A stretch of DNA of 64,000 nt, taken from Cephalopachus bancanus (Eukaryota; Chordata; Mammalia; Primates; Tarsiidae). Location of the stretch: positions 682,001 to 746,000 of the forward strand of contig JAPVLO010000320.1 in the NCBI GenBank assembly GCA_027257055.1, in the 5' to 3' direction. The stretch's first letter is position 1, and every line of letters starts with the position of its first letter. The notes beneath the pieces are model-generated. The model did not search any database. It was not told where the DNA came from and saw only the letters and a program-made list of their open reading frames with translations. The position numbers were made by a program, and so were the translations under genes. This document shows positions 37,139-47,280 of the stretch, piece after piece.

Positions 37139-37567
37139 TGTTAGCCCGTAGAGGCTAAAGTAACTCCATCTTGTATGCTAGCCTGCCATGTTGACTTCTG
37201 ACGAACCCCGTTCCAGGAAGGCCTCTAACATTTCCAGTTTATTGTTCCTTGCATAAGAACATGTGCTTATCATAAATCCGTCCCTTAGGTCAAAGCAACC
37301 TTGACATTATTGTACTTCAATTGTCTTACGCATCCCTTCTGAATCACGTATATACCCTTTTCCTGTGGTATTGAAACCTTAGGGCTGGGGATAATGGTAT
37401 GGGAATCCACCATCTTGTCTCGCCATCATCTGAGCCACAGACATGGTTTCTGTTCCTAAGACCCTATTAAATGTGTCTTTCTGAGAAACTAGATATGTTA
37501 GCCGCTTTCTTCAGCCTCTCAGCTTCCTTGGACTTTGAGGGTAGGTTTGCACGGGCCTGTCCACCAC
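37136..37567 (+). mobile_element. Solo LTR of an ERV1-like endogenous retrovirus
   Basis: About 430 bp that interrupts an older element. Starts near TGTTAGCCCGTAGAGGC, contains AACTCCATCTTG and GCCATGTTGACTTCTGACG, a TATATA box at about 37349, ATTAAA at 37466-37471, and a U5-like end near CCTGTCCACCACAG. No internal gag, pol or env sequence remains, so it is a recombined solo LTR. Exact ends and target duplication could not be fixed by eye. Confidence 0.7.
37349..37471 (+). promoter_or_regulatory. LTR core promoter and poly(A) signal
   Basis: Within the solo LTR, GTATATACCC (TATA-like) lies about 115 bp before ATTAAA. This spacing is normal for the promoter-to-poly(A) distance of an LTR. Present-day activity is unknown. 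Confidence 0.45.
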
Positions 37568-37569
37568 AG

Positions 37570-37625
37570 AACACAGCCAATCTGACTTGGAGTTTGTTAC
37601 TTGCAACTGGAAACATCTAGATATA
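37570..37625 (+). mobile_element. Ancient LTR-like element, right piece
   Basis: CTGACTTGGAGTTTGTTACTTGCAACTGG is the expected end of the element at 36755-37138, displaced by the solo LTR. Confidence 0.5.
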
Positions 37626-37634
37626 ACCTACGTA

Positions 37635-37752
37635 GCCTAGGGAACATGTTTAAAAATAACAGATTTTGGGGTCCCACCAGAGAGTCATATGCATCTTTAA
37701 CAAGCACCCCAGGGGATTTTTATGTTCCCCCGAGTTTAAGAACCACTGATTT
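37635..37752. mobile_element. MER5A-type hAT MITE, cut by an Alu
   Basis: GGGGTCCCACCAGAGAGTC, TTTAACAAGCACCCCAGGGG, and the terminus GAGTTTAAGAACCACTG. The Alu at 37753 is inserted just past this terminus. Confidence 0.8.
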
Positions 37753-38068
37753 GGCCGGGCACATGGCTTGTGCCTGTAATCCCAGCACTTTGGGAGGGCC
37801 AAGGCAGGAGGATTGCTTGAGCCCAGGAGTTCAAGACCAGTCTAGGCAACAAATCAGAACCCTGACTCTACATAAAGTAAAAAAAAAAAATTAGCCATGT
37901 GTGTCGGTGCATACCTGTAGTCCCAGCTACTCAGGAGGCTAAGGCATATCCAGGAGGCTGAGGCATTAGGATCGCTTGAACACTGGAGGTCAAGGCTGCA
38001 GTGAGCTGGGATTGTGTCACTGCACTCCAGTCCGGGTGACAGAGTGAGACTCCAACTCAAAAACAAAC
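37753..38068 (+). mobile_element. AluJ-like SINE with internal duplication
   Basis: GGCCGGGCACATGGCTTGTGCC head and GAGACTCCAACTC tail. The right arm contains two CAGGAGGCT.AGGCAT units in tandem (about 37932-37967). Target-site duplication AAGAACCACTGATT at 37738-37751, repeated just after the tail at about 38070. Confidence 0.92.
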
Positions 38069-38084
38069 AAAAAGAACCACTGAT

Positions 38085-39235
38085 TGAATGAATGGAATAC
38101 AGAGATGCCCAGTGCAGTGCCAGACACACTCTCAACAGTAAGCAACACTCCAAATAAACTGACCAGAGAAACACCATCCTGCTTCCCTACTTCCTGTGTA
38201 AAATGACTACACAACGAATAGACAGGGCAACAGAGAGGGCGGTGTGAGCTGTCAAACAAATCTCATCTCTTCTTCAAAAAGGCTGCTTCTGTGCAGTGTT
38301 AGGAAACCATCTGCTAACGTTTGGCCAAAACCCTCTTCCAGGACAACCCAACACTGTGCTGTCTCTGCAGCTGCACAGCTGGAATCATTCCCTGGACGCT
38401 GTCAGCGCGGACCACGCGCGCAGAAAAGAGGCTCACAGCCACACTGCTGGCCACCCGCGCGCGCTCCCAGTGGCACTCTCAACTTCATTAAAAGGTCATT
38501 TTCCTGGCCGGGCTATTTCTTATCCTGGAATGATCACCCCCTGTGGCACCAGGAAACAGCAAAGGAAGCTGGATTTATCAGAAGAAGATAAAAGACAAGG
38601 CTGTCTAGAAACCATTGTTTTGGAAATGTCAAAGGCGCGAGGATCCTCAGTGGTCCCGACCATGGCCCTCATTCCCAGGGGGAAATCAAGACCAGAGAGG
38701 GCGTGGGGCCTGAGTAATTTCAGCACTTGTTGGTCATCAGAGTCCCCTACCACAGCAGAACTCAGAGATGGTGAGGGGACAGAGACAGCATGGCAGGGAT
38801 AAAAGGTGACTGGAAGCGGGCATAGGCACTAATTTAGAGGGGCACTTGCAGGACACTGGTTGTCTACATCAACCATGGAGACCAACGACAGAAAAGAACA
38901 CTGCACCTGCTCTTTTTGATGTTAAGATGCCTCAGACTCGTTTATTTCATTTAATTAATTTTGGCTCCCCCCCTTCAATAAGCCTTTGAGTGACTACTAA
39001 ATGAAGAACACATGACACCAGGGGTGGCGGTGACAGAGGACGGGGCCAGAACTGAGCTAGAACAGAAAGGAGCTTAGGCAAACAGTGGGGGTTAGGCAAA
39101 TACATAGAGTAGACAGAGAAAAGCAAGTCCCATTAGGGAAAGAGTCTTCTTCAGAAGGCCTCTCAACCCTCCCGAGCTCCACAGTGACCAGGCTCCCTGC
39201 TCTGCGCTCAACACCCTGGCAGACGACAATCATCA
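38085..39235. other. Repeat-poor single-copy stretch with CpG patch
   Basis: About 1.1 kb with no Alu, MIR or L2. A small CpG cluster (GTCAGCGCGGACCACGCGCGC and CACCCGCGCGCGCTCCC) lies at 38401-38470. Overlapping open frames (38244-38802) have no domain. TTTAATTAATTTT lies at 38950. Confidence 0.45.
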
Positions 39236-39239
39236 CGGC

Positions 39240-39377
39240 TGCCGTGCCACCCTGCATTTGCCTATCTACTCATCTGTCTCTGTGTCTCCTACAGCAAGGG
39301 GCTCATCGTGGTGTCCATCCTTACATAGTTAGCATGAGTCCCAGCACAAGGAGGTACTCAGTGAGCCCTGGCTGATG
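39240..39377 (+). repeat. L2 LINE 3' end
   Basis: CTCATCTGTCTCTGTGTCTCC, CAAGGGGCTCATCGTGGTG, CAGCACAAGGAGGTACTCAGTG, then a terminal tetranucleotide tail that has expanded. Confidence 0.7.
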
Positions 39378-39500
39378 AAATGGATGGATGGATGGATGGA
39401 TGGATGGATGGATGGATGGATGGATGGAAGGATAGATGGACAGAAGGATGGATGGAGAGATGAATGGATGCAGAGATGGATGCCTGAGTGGATGGCTGGA
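39378..39500. repeat. (GGAT)n microsatellite on an L2 tail
   Basis: About 12 pure GGAT units at 39379-39427, then degenerate units to about 39500. It starts where the L2 GAATGAATG tail is expected. Confidence 0.95.
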
Positions 39501-39524
39501 GATGCCAAGGGATTCTGGTCAGCA

Positions 39525-39625
39525 AATCAGGAAAGGCTTCATGAGGGCTGAGGCATCTGAGCTGGACCCTGGCGGATTTAGTCAAGTGGAGATGGAGGGA
39601 GAGCCCATTCCATCCAGAATACCTA
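39525..39625 (-). repeat. L2 LINE fragment
   Basis: Antisense L2: CAGGAAAGGCTTCATGAGGG, ATCTGAGCTGGACCCTGGCGG, GGAGAGCCCATTCC. Confidence 0.55.
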
Positions 39626-39869
39626 GTACCATATTAGGCAGAAGCTGGTGCTTTATAGATGCTTCCTGGATGAGTTTATTTCTCAGCTAAGTAAAGGAAG
39701 CTGGTTTCATTTTCTACAGCCCTTCACTTCTCTCTAAATAAACAGAAGCAATCCCTAAACAGCAATTAAATTGATAAACCAAGGGAAAGGCAACTGCCTA
39801 CCAGTTTCTACAACACCACTCTCCAGCTGAGCAGAATAATGGGGACACTCCACTTGTACCAATAATGGA

Positions 39870-40211
39870 GTTTTCCAGGGTACATTGCTAAGTGGCAAAA
39901 GCCACATATGTTACACACACAAACGACCCTTCATATCACTATTCACGTATGTATCCACAAGTAGAAATCTTGGAGGGATACACAAGAAACTAATAAGAAT
40001 GACTGCCTATCTTTCAGATAATACAGAATGCACCATCTAATCTGGGACAGTTGTGAGAGCGAGAGACCGCTATTGAACCACTCACTGGAAGAAAGAACGT
40101 AAGTTGGAGCTGTCCTGGGCAAAATGGACTGTATGTTCAACCCAACTAATGGGGGTGGGGGAGGGAGGGAGGGAATGGAGTGGACACAGCAGGGACCAGG
40201 ATGAAAACTTT
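39870..40211 (+). repeat. L1M 3' UTR, left piece
   Basis: TACATTGCTAAGTGGCAAAAGCC, CTTGGAGGGATACACAAGAAAC, TGACTGCCTATC and the G-rich tract GGGGGTGGGGGAGGGAGGG at about 40150. Two Alus have inserted in this element. Confidence 0.6.
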
Positions 40212-40508
40212 TTTTTGTTTGTTTGTTTTTTTGTATCAGGCTCTCTCTCTGTCACCCAATCTGGAGGACAGTGGTACAATCCTGGTTCACTGCTGCCTCG
40301 ATCTCCTAGACTCAGGTAATCGTCCCGCTCAGTCTCCCAAGTTGGTTGAACTACAAAGTGCGTACCACCACACCTGTCTAATTTTTTTATTTTTTTGTAG
40401 ACACGCGATCTCATCATGTTGCCCAGGTTGATCTCAAACTCCTGGGCTCAAGCGGTCCACCTTGTCTTGGCTTCCCAAAATGCTGAGATTGAGCCACCAC
40501 ACCTGGCT
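40212..40508 (-). mobile_element. AluJ-like SINE inside an L1
   Basis: Antisense: TTTG-rich tail, CAGGCTCTCTCTCTGTCACC, AAGTTGGTTGAACTACAAAG, GTAGACACGCGATCTCATC, GAGCCACCACACCTGGC. GAAAACTTTT before and GAAAATTTT after are probable target copies. Confidence 0.9.
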
Positions 40509-40594
40509 GAGAAGGAAAATTTTCAATGTATACATTTTTAGTGTCTTGATTTCCAAACCATGTGTAAGTGTCAACTATTTAAAAATGCAATAAC
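40509..40594 (+). repeat. L1M 3' UTR, right piece
   Basis: TTTTCAATGTATACATTTTTAGTG, CCAAACCATGTGTAAGTG and CTATTTAAAAATGC continue the L1 3' end after the G-rich tract. Confidence 0.6.
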
Positions 40595-40903
40595 AGCCGG
40601 GCTAGGTGGCTCAGCCTGTAATCCCGCGCCTTTGGGAGGCTGAGGTGAGTGGATTGCCTGAGCCCATGGGTTCAAGACCCGCCCGGGCAACTTGGCAAGA
40701 CCTCGTCTCTACAATAAATCAAAAATTAGCCGGGCACGGTAGCGCACACCTGTAGTTCCAGCTACTTGGAAGGCTGAGACGGAAGGATCACCGGAGCCCA
40801 GTAGGTCGAGGCTGCGGTGGCCGGGAGCGGCCACTGCACTCCAGTCTGGGCGACAGAGTGAGACTCTGACTCAAAAAAAATAAAAATAAATAAATAAATA
40901 AAT
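40595..40903 (+). mobile_element. Alu SINE, youngest lineage-specific type
   Basis: GCCGGGCTAGGTGGCTCAGCC head with CGCGCCTTTGGGAGG, GACCCGCCCGGGCAACTTGG, ACAATAAATCAAAAATTAGCC linker, GGCCGGGAGCGGCCACTGC. Perfect 14-bp duplication AAAAATGCAATAAC at 40581-40594 and 40904-40917. Tail is (AAAT)n. Confidence 0.97.
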
Positions 40904-40917
40904 AAAAATGCAATAAC

Positions 40918-41827
40918 CTTCTAATGGGAAGGAAAAGGCAAAAGAATTTCACCTTCCAGCTCTCTTAGACGAGGAAGCTTATTTGGGGACACCATTAAAT
41001 AGCCACCCTAAAGAGAACCCCTAGCTATTAAATGAAATCACCACTTACCACACAACCCTTCTGGAGTGCACAGGCAAACAGCCCTGAGAGGCGAGAGCCG
41101 TGCATGGCCTAAAAAGGCTCCAGAGGGCCAGCTCAGACGGGGATCATTGCAGGAATATAAACAGTGTGAGACAGACATAAAGCAGTTCAGGTTTTACACA
41201 ATCATGGCAACAAAGTGAGATTGATTCGGGACTGAATTAAGCTCTTTATATTGTTTCTACTTAAAAAGGAAATGTATTGACTACAGCCCTCCTCACAGAT
41301 TTATCTTTCCTGACATCAAGCACATTCATAACCTATTTTGAATTCCAAGGAACAATGCCGGGGTTTAGGAGAGTGAATGCCAGCGGGTTGCACCAGGCTG
41401 TTTGGGAGGCTGGGAAGAAGTCCCTCTGACTTTTAATTGCTCAGGAAACGGGCACAATGTAGATATTCTTTTCTGATCCATCATAACGTCAAGTTAGAAA
41501 AATGCCTGCCCAGGATGCCTGCACTTTAGAATGGGTCTATCTTGGGAAGGGCCACACTGGAGCCTTTTTGAAGACCACGTGGGGTGTCACCTGGGCCTTC
41601 AGTCTCTCCTAACAATCTCCTCCTCTCAGAAGTCATGATAGCTCCTCTGGCTGAGGTCTGAATTGCCTGGACTCAAGGATGGCTCATCTGCCTCCAGGCT
41701 CTGCCAAGCACAGTGGGCAACGACCCTTCTGAGCCAGCTGGGCCACACCCCATCGTGAAACCTTCAGGGACCCACGTGGTCTTAAAGTTTGCAGCACCAA
41801 TGCAAACTTACCTCCTGCACAGAGGTC
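40918..41827. other. Repeat-poor single-copy stretch
   Basis: About 900 bp with no recognised repeat or gene. Confidence 0.45.
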
Positions 41828-42027
41828 ACATAGTGAGATGTCATCTCTACAAAAACTCAGAAATTTAGCCAGGCATGGTGGCATACACCTGTAGTCCCAA
41901 CTACTTGGGAGGCAGAGACAGGAGGATCGCTTGAGCCCAGGAGTTCAAGGCTAACAGGGAGCCAGGATTGTGCCACGCACTCCAGCCTAGGTGACAGCGC
42001 AAGATCCTGACTCTAAAAAAAAAACCT
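41828..42027 (+). mobile_element. 5'-truncated AluJ-like SINE
   Basis: Starts in the left arm at CACATAGTGAGATGTC, then a full right arm to GATCCTGACTC and poly-A. Confidence 0.9.
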
Positions 42028-42039
42028 CTTCACTCAGCA

Positions 42040-42145
42040 AATATTTGTTGAGTGTCTGCTATATCCAAGGATGAGTGGTAGGTTCAGTGTAAGATGGATT
42101 TCTTGGGTTTTTCCCTCAAGGAACTTGTGGCCTTCCAGGGGCAGG
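42040..42145. repeat. Ancient LINE-derived fragment (L2-like)
   Basis: AAATATTTGTTGAGTGTCTGC followed by CCCTCAAGGAACTTGTGGCC matches the GAGCACCTACTATGTGCC...CTCAAGGAGCTT family of old repeats. Confidence 0.5.
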
Positions 42146-42659
<514 letters not shown>

Positions 42660-42794
42660 AAGAATTACTATTAAAGCAGCTTACTTATTTAGTCTGAAGA
42701 GAGTTTTCTAACAACTAATTCTGGATTCTCCATGACTCTAGGGGATCAAGGGGGAACCTAGATTTCCACTGACCTTAAAGAAGTACCCCAGGAC

Positions 42795-42910
42795 CCATAG
42801 CTAGGATTCTCATTCGACCTTGAGGCCATGCGGCTTCATTTGAGGTTAGGGGACTCACCCAAGGTCACACAGCTAGTTAGTGACTGAGCCACAGGAGAGG
42901 TCAGAAGGCA
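42795..42910 (-). repeat. MIR SINE
   Basis: Antisense MIR: CACCCAAGGTCACACAGCTAGTTAGTGACTGAGCC. Confidence 0.8.
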
Positions 42911-43550
42911 ATACAGGAAAGACTCAGAATTTAATGACTGGATAAACAACCAAAAGCGTGACTGGAGCACAGGGTGTCTAGAGGAGGAAGGGGACAATGT
43001 CAGCTGGAGTGGCCAAGGAGCTTCGCGAAGGAGGCCTCAGGTGGGTCTCAGAAGATGGAAAGGAAGCGGCCGTCAGGGCAAAGGCTCGGCCATGGGCATG
43101 CGTCTGTGAGCGGAGAAGAAGCGTGGCACGGCAGGGCCAGCTGGCAACCAGTGTTACAAAGGCAGGGCCTGCTGCAGAGGCAGAAGTCAGATCTGGGAGG
43201 TCACTGTCTGAGACAAGGCCACAGAGCGCACCGTTTCCGTGTCTGACCTGGAAGAGGAAACAGGAAGCAACAGCAAATGGGATGAGGCGGTGGGCACCTT
43301 CCTCAAGACCACCTCTCAGGAGAGAGGCTGCCCTGACTGACCAGCTGCCACGGGAGGCTCTGGCAAAAGCCAAGGGTCCTGGGGTTCCCAGATATTTCAG
43401 CAGCTCTCCCCCAAGTGGATGGGGCTGGCTCAAGTTGGATTAAATAGTAACTAGGAACAGGAGAGTCTGGCAGGTAACACATGCGTCTCTAAAACACGTG
43501 ATCCCTTCCTCAGACATTTCTGATGATGAGTAGCCACAGCAATAATTTAA
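42911..43550. other. Mostly single-copy DNA, possible L2-like trace
   Basis: GAAAGGAAGCGGCCGTCAGGGCAAAGG (43057-43083) vaguely resembles an antisense L2 or related LINE. Open frames of 148 and 151 codons overlap on opposite strands (42978-43443) without a recognisable domain. Confidence 0.35.
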
Positions 43551-43555
43551 TGATT

Positions 43556-43760
43556 TTTCTTTTTTTTTTTGAGTTGGAGTCTCACTCTGTCGCCCAGACT
43601 GGAGTGCAGTGGCCACTCCCGGCCACCGCAGCCACGACCTGCCGGGCTCCGGCGATCCTTCTGCCTCAGCCTTCTGAGTAGCCGGAATTACAGGCATGCG
43701 CTACCACGCCCGGCTGATTTTTTGATTTATTGTAGAGATGAGGTCTCGCTGCCCAGGCAT
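43556..43760 (-). mobile_element. Alu SINE, youngest lineage-specific, 5'-truncated
   Basis: Antisense with GAGTTGGAGTCTCACTCTG, GGCCACTCCCGGCCACCGCAG, TGATTTATTGTAGAGATGAGG, stopping at CTCGCTGCCCAGG. Most of the left arm is missing. It shares its right-arm bases and the GCTGCCCAGG deletion with the copy at 12-307. Confidence 0.93.
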
Positions 43761-44375
43761 TTAACAAAGAAAAAAAAAAAGCGTGATTTGCTGGGTCTGA
43801 GTTCTCAGTTCAGTTACTTCCGATCAATTCCCTACGGCCCGGAGTGGACTCCACCCACCTCTCACCCACAGCAGCTCAGGTGCAGGCGTGGGCCACCCTA
43901 GTTGGTCACGCCTTGCTGGAATTTTTCTTCCAGGCCTCCACCCAACCCTACCACCTCCCTGGCCCCTCGGGGCTCAGTCTGTGGGGACCCCAGGCTGCCA
44001 ATATCCACTAAGGTCCAACATAAGTCTCTGGAGCTAAAGGAAGAATTCGAGTTTTTCAGATGGGTCCTTCCAACAGCCCTGCGCCCTGAATGGTAAAAAT
44101 ACAACCAGGTCCCCAAAGGGCAGGGTTACTTAAGCCCACAATATTGACAGTCTGCACGGGATAACACTAGGCCTCTACCCATTACATGCCAGTAGCATCT
44201 GTGCCAACCCAAAGTAACTCCAGACATTGCCAAATGCCCCCTGGGGGTAAAGTCCCCATGCCCCTCCCCATCCCTATGAGAACCACAGCTGAAGGATGAC
44301 CTCCCTACATGTGCTATCTCCTATGTCCCCAAAGGCTCAGGCACCTGGAACTCACATCACACCTCAGGGGTTGGT
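43761..44375. other. Single-copy DNA
   Basis: No repeat or gene recognised. Confidence 0.4.
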
Positions 44376-44377
44376 TA

Positions 44378-44605
44378 AAGGAAAAGCTTTGGATCCAGGA
44401 GGTTAGAGTCCTGGCTCTACATCTTTCTAATTCTGTGACTTGAGATAGGTAACTTAAGACTCTTGGAGCCTCAGTTCCCTCATCTGCCAAATGGGGGCAA
44501 TAAAGCAGCACCTACCTCATGCGAAGGCTGGGGCAGTGACATAAAATGACATGTAAAGACTGCCGGGCACCATGAGTGTTCAGTAAATGGTCGTGATTAT
44601 TTACA
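44378..44605 (+). repeat. MIR SINE, near full length
   Basis: AGAGTCCTGGCTCTACATC, GAGCCTCAGTTCCCTCATCTGCCAAATGGGGGC, GCACCTACCTCATGCGAAGG, TTCAGTAAATGGTCGTG. Confidence 0.9.
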
Positions 44606-44782
44606 GGCTTGAAAAATTCCTTTTTAGCCAAGCCTAGAGTTTAGTCTTCTATTTCTGTGACTTCTGATCTTCCCCCTCCTTCCTATGCCCTCTCCACCTG
44701 TTAAATGCCTTTGGTCTTAACCTTTGGTCTTAAAGAATCCTCCCTGCTGGTTCAAAGGCATCTGAGGTTAAAGTGAAGGAAA

Positions 44783-44783
<1 letters not shown>

Positions 44784-44834
<51 letters not shown>

Positions 44835-44864
44835 CATATTCAACCCTGCCAGACCAACTCTCCA

Positions 44865-44908
<44 letters not shown>

Positions 44909-44943
44909 CATATTCAACCCTGCCAGATCAACTCTCCAGACAA
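44784..44943. repeat. (CA)n microsatellite with duplicated 37-bp spacer
   Basis: Two CA runs, 44784-44829 and about 44867-44902, each followed by the same 37-bp unit CCCTTTCATATTCAACCC to CTCCAGA. The two units differ at one base (AGACCAAC versus AGATCAAC). Confidence 0.95.
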
Positions 44944-45009
44944 AGGTTTCCATTGTTGTCTAAAAACAAACTTTTACACAGGAGCCCAGGGAGCCTTTAA
45001 ACAGCTACA

Positions 45010-45165
45010 AAGACCCGGGTCTCCAGATGCTTCATCCCCATTCTGCCCCTGACCTTGACACACCCTTTCTCCTATCTGGGCCTCAGCTTCCTCGCCTGTA
45101 GATGAGGGTTCTGGACCCTGATGAGCCATCTAAGGGCCTCCTGTCGCCGCTAACATCCCACATGG
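45010..45165 (+). repeat. MIR SINE
   Basis: CTGGGCCTCAGCTTCCTCGCCTGTAGATGAGGG with a matching upstream CCTTGACACACCC. Confidence 0.7.
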
Positions 45166-45530
45166 CGCTGGAAGGCTGCCAGCTGGAGCCACGTTTTAGG
45201 CAGGTGAACTTGAGAACAGGGTTGTGAAGACAAATCATTCCGTTTCCCTACATTCCCCAGAGAGCTGGCAGAATATAGCAGCCTGGGTAATTGTCGCAGT
45301 GGAGCCAGAAATCCCAATACAACAAAATCCCACCTGGCCACCAAGACCTGGGGCGGATGAGCCCTCCCCTCTGCTCCTGCCGCCTTGTGTGTAACCTGGG
45401 ATGCTAAGAGAGGCAGACATGGTGTAGAGGTTATGAGATGAGATCATGAGAGCACCAGGTATAACCCACACTAGCTGTTCACAAAACCTGCGCCTTCCTT
45501 GACAGGATCTCGGCTGAGAATTTTGCACTC
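45166..45530. other. Single-copy DNA
   Basis: No repeat or gene recognised. Confidence 0.4.
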
Positions 45531-45534
45531 CAAC

Positions 45535-45760
45535 TCCATGTCAGTCCTCCTCTGGAAAGTCCTTCCTTCCCTCCTTTTTCATTCACTACTCATCCCTCAT
45601 GGCCCTGTCCAAGTTCTCCTCTGCCCGGACGCCTTCTCTGCACTCTGTCTCAAAGGTCCAAGGCCTTAGGATTCCCAAAGACTGGCCTTGTAGTTTCATT
45701 AACCACCACTTCCCTACCCTGAGCATCCCCTTTCTGCAAATTTGGGACAATTAACCCCTT
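45535..45760 (+). repeat. L2 LINE 3' region
   Basis: GAAAGTCCTTCCTTCCCTCC, CACTACTCATCCCTCATGGCCCTGTCCAAG and CGCCTTCTCTGCACTC follow the L2 order. Confidence 0.65.
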
Positions 45761-46075
45761 CCCTGCTCCACCCCAGGATGGTGCCCTTACCTCAACATCT
45801 GTGTAAGCTCAGAGGTCACACACCCCCTCGTCAAAGAGTCCCCAAACCACCCTGGGCGGCCACCGCCCTCTTTCCCCCAACTCCTCATCCAACCTCCTCA
45901 GCCAGAGCCCCTCTCCCCAGGCTCCTACTCACTCCAGGACAGGGAATAAGACCATGCGACTTCTTCTCTCACCTCCATGGGGTGGTCTCTCAAGTCTCCA
46001 GCCAGACCCTTCCTCTGGCCTGAGCCCCGGGGCTGTCAGGATGTCCCCCCAACTCCTTCTAGATGAGCTTGCACC
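45761..46075. other. Pyrimidine-rich single-copy DNA
   Basis: Strong C+T excess on the plus strand and no recognised repeat. Confidence 0.45.
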
Positions 46076-46079
46076 ATAA

Positions 46080-46195
46080 AGGCAGAGACTCCTACTGACA
46101 ATGAAACAGAGCTTGAGAAGAAGAGGAGTTGGCCAACGTCTCTCTGCTGGTTCACAGGCAGGACTGGAGCTTTTTAACAAGGCACTGGGACTCTC
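46080..46195 (-). repeat. MIR SINE
   Basis: Antisense MIR: GACAATGAAACAGAGCTTGAG, TCACAGGCAGGACTGGAGC. Diverged. Confidence 0.55.
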
Positions 46196-46845
46196 AACAC
46201 ACCAGGCCCTCCTCCCCCTAGCTGGTACCCCTCCTCATTTCAGGGATCTCCATCCTCCCAGGCATCACCTCCACCTCCTCCCTGCCCTTTTCTCTCATCC
46301 TCTCATTACCAAGACCAATGACCCTTCAGTGACAGGGATGACAGATGGCCCCACCCTCCCAAGCCCACTGCCTGGTCTCCACACCTTGTGCCCCTAGTGC
46401 AGCTAAGGCTGAGCTCCCCAGAAGCCTGTCCCACCAACCAGGCCCAGACCCCTCTTCCCCTAAGGGCAAACTTCCTCTTGCCTTTTTCAGGCCACTCACC
46501 TGACCCACAAGCTGCCACTGGTGGATCCTGCCCAACACTCCTGAGTCTCAGAAACCAATGTCACCCACTCCAGTCAAGCTGGTGTCACCTGCTGCCCTGT
46601 GCCCACCACCCACCAGCATGGCCTCCTCTCTTGTCCTCTCTGGGTGCCCGCGTGACTCCCCTTCTTGGAAAGATCCCTTCACCCCTTTCCCTGCTGCTGT
46701 TGTCCCTCCAAGGCTCTGCCCAAGGGCCCCTCCACAAGGAAGTCTCCCAGTGATCTGACTCCTCAGCCCACAGTCACCTCCGCAAAATGACCACCTACCA
46801 TCACGGCCATGCCCTTCCACCTCCGACTTCTGCCCTTTGGTGCGT
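46196..46845. other. Pyrimidine-rich DNA, no gene
   Basis: Continuation of the C+T-rich tract, with CTCCTCCCCCTAG, CCACCTCCTCCCTGCC and similar runs. Several short frames in both strands follow from the low complexity and have no domain. Confidence 0.45.
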
Positions 46846-46849
46846 TTAT

Positions 46850-47125
46850 TCCACCAAGATCATCGGAGCACCGCCCATGTGCCCAGAGAGTTCTTGTCCT
46901 TGCTCTTGAAACCCCCTTACCTTTCAAGGCACAGGTTCAGTGCCACCTGCTCTGTTAACCCTTTCTCACCCCTGAGTCTTCTTCTCCCCACCTTGGAACC
47001 TCCTGGCTGTCCTCAAGTCCACATCCCTCCACGTCCTCCCAAGATCCCAGGTGTTTGTTTCTTACTCACAGCTGGGCCTCCCACACTCCCCTCTACCGAG
47101 AAGATGCTCAATGACTGGCCTTCAC
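46850..47125 (+). repeat. L2 LINE 3' region
   Basis: CTTTCAAGGCACAGGTTCAGTGCCACC, GTTAACCCTTTCTCACCCC, GAGAAGATGCTCAATGACTGG. Confidence 0.65.
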
Positions 47126-47196
47126 AGTGAACTGAAACAGAATCTGTCCATTCCGAGGCCGGTCTGGGCTCCTGGGTGGCCTCAAGCTCCCTACAT

Positions 47197-47280
47197 CCAA
47201 ATGACCTCTTACTGTTCTTCCAAGATTGGAGTTGGGCCCAGACTGCGTCAAATGACCTCTTATCATTCTTCCAAAATTAG
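47197..47280. repeat. 51-bp tandem duplication
   Basis: CAAATGACCTCTTACTGTTCTTCCAAGATT (47198-47227) recurs 51 bp later as CAAATGACCTCTTATCATTCTTCCAAAATT (47249-47278). Confidence 0.85.

Noticed and set aside
37136..37567. Full endogenous provirus
   Set aside because: Only one LTR is present, with no internal retroviral sequence and no second LTR within the window.
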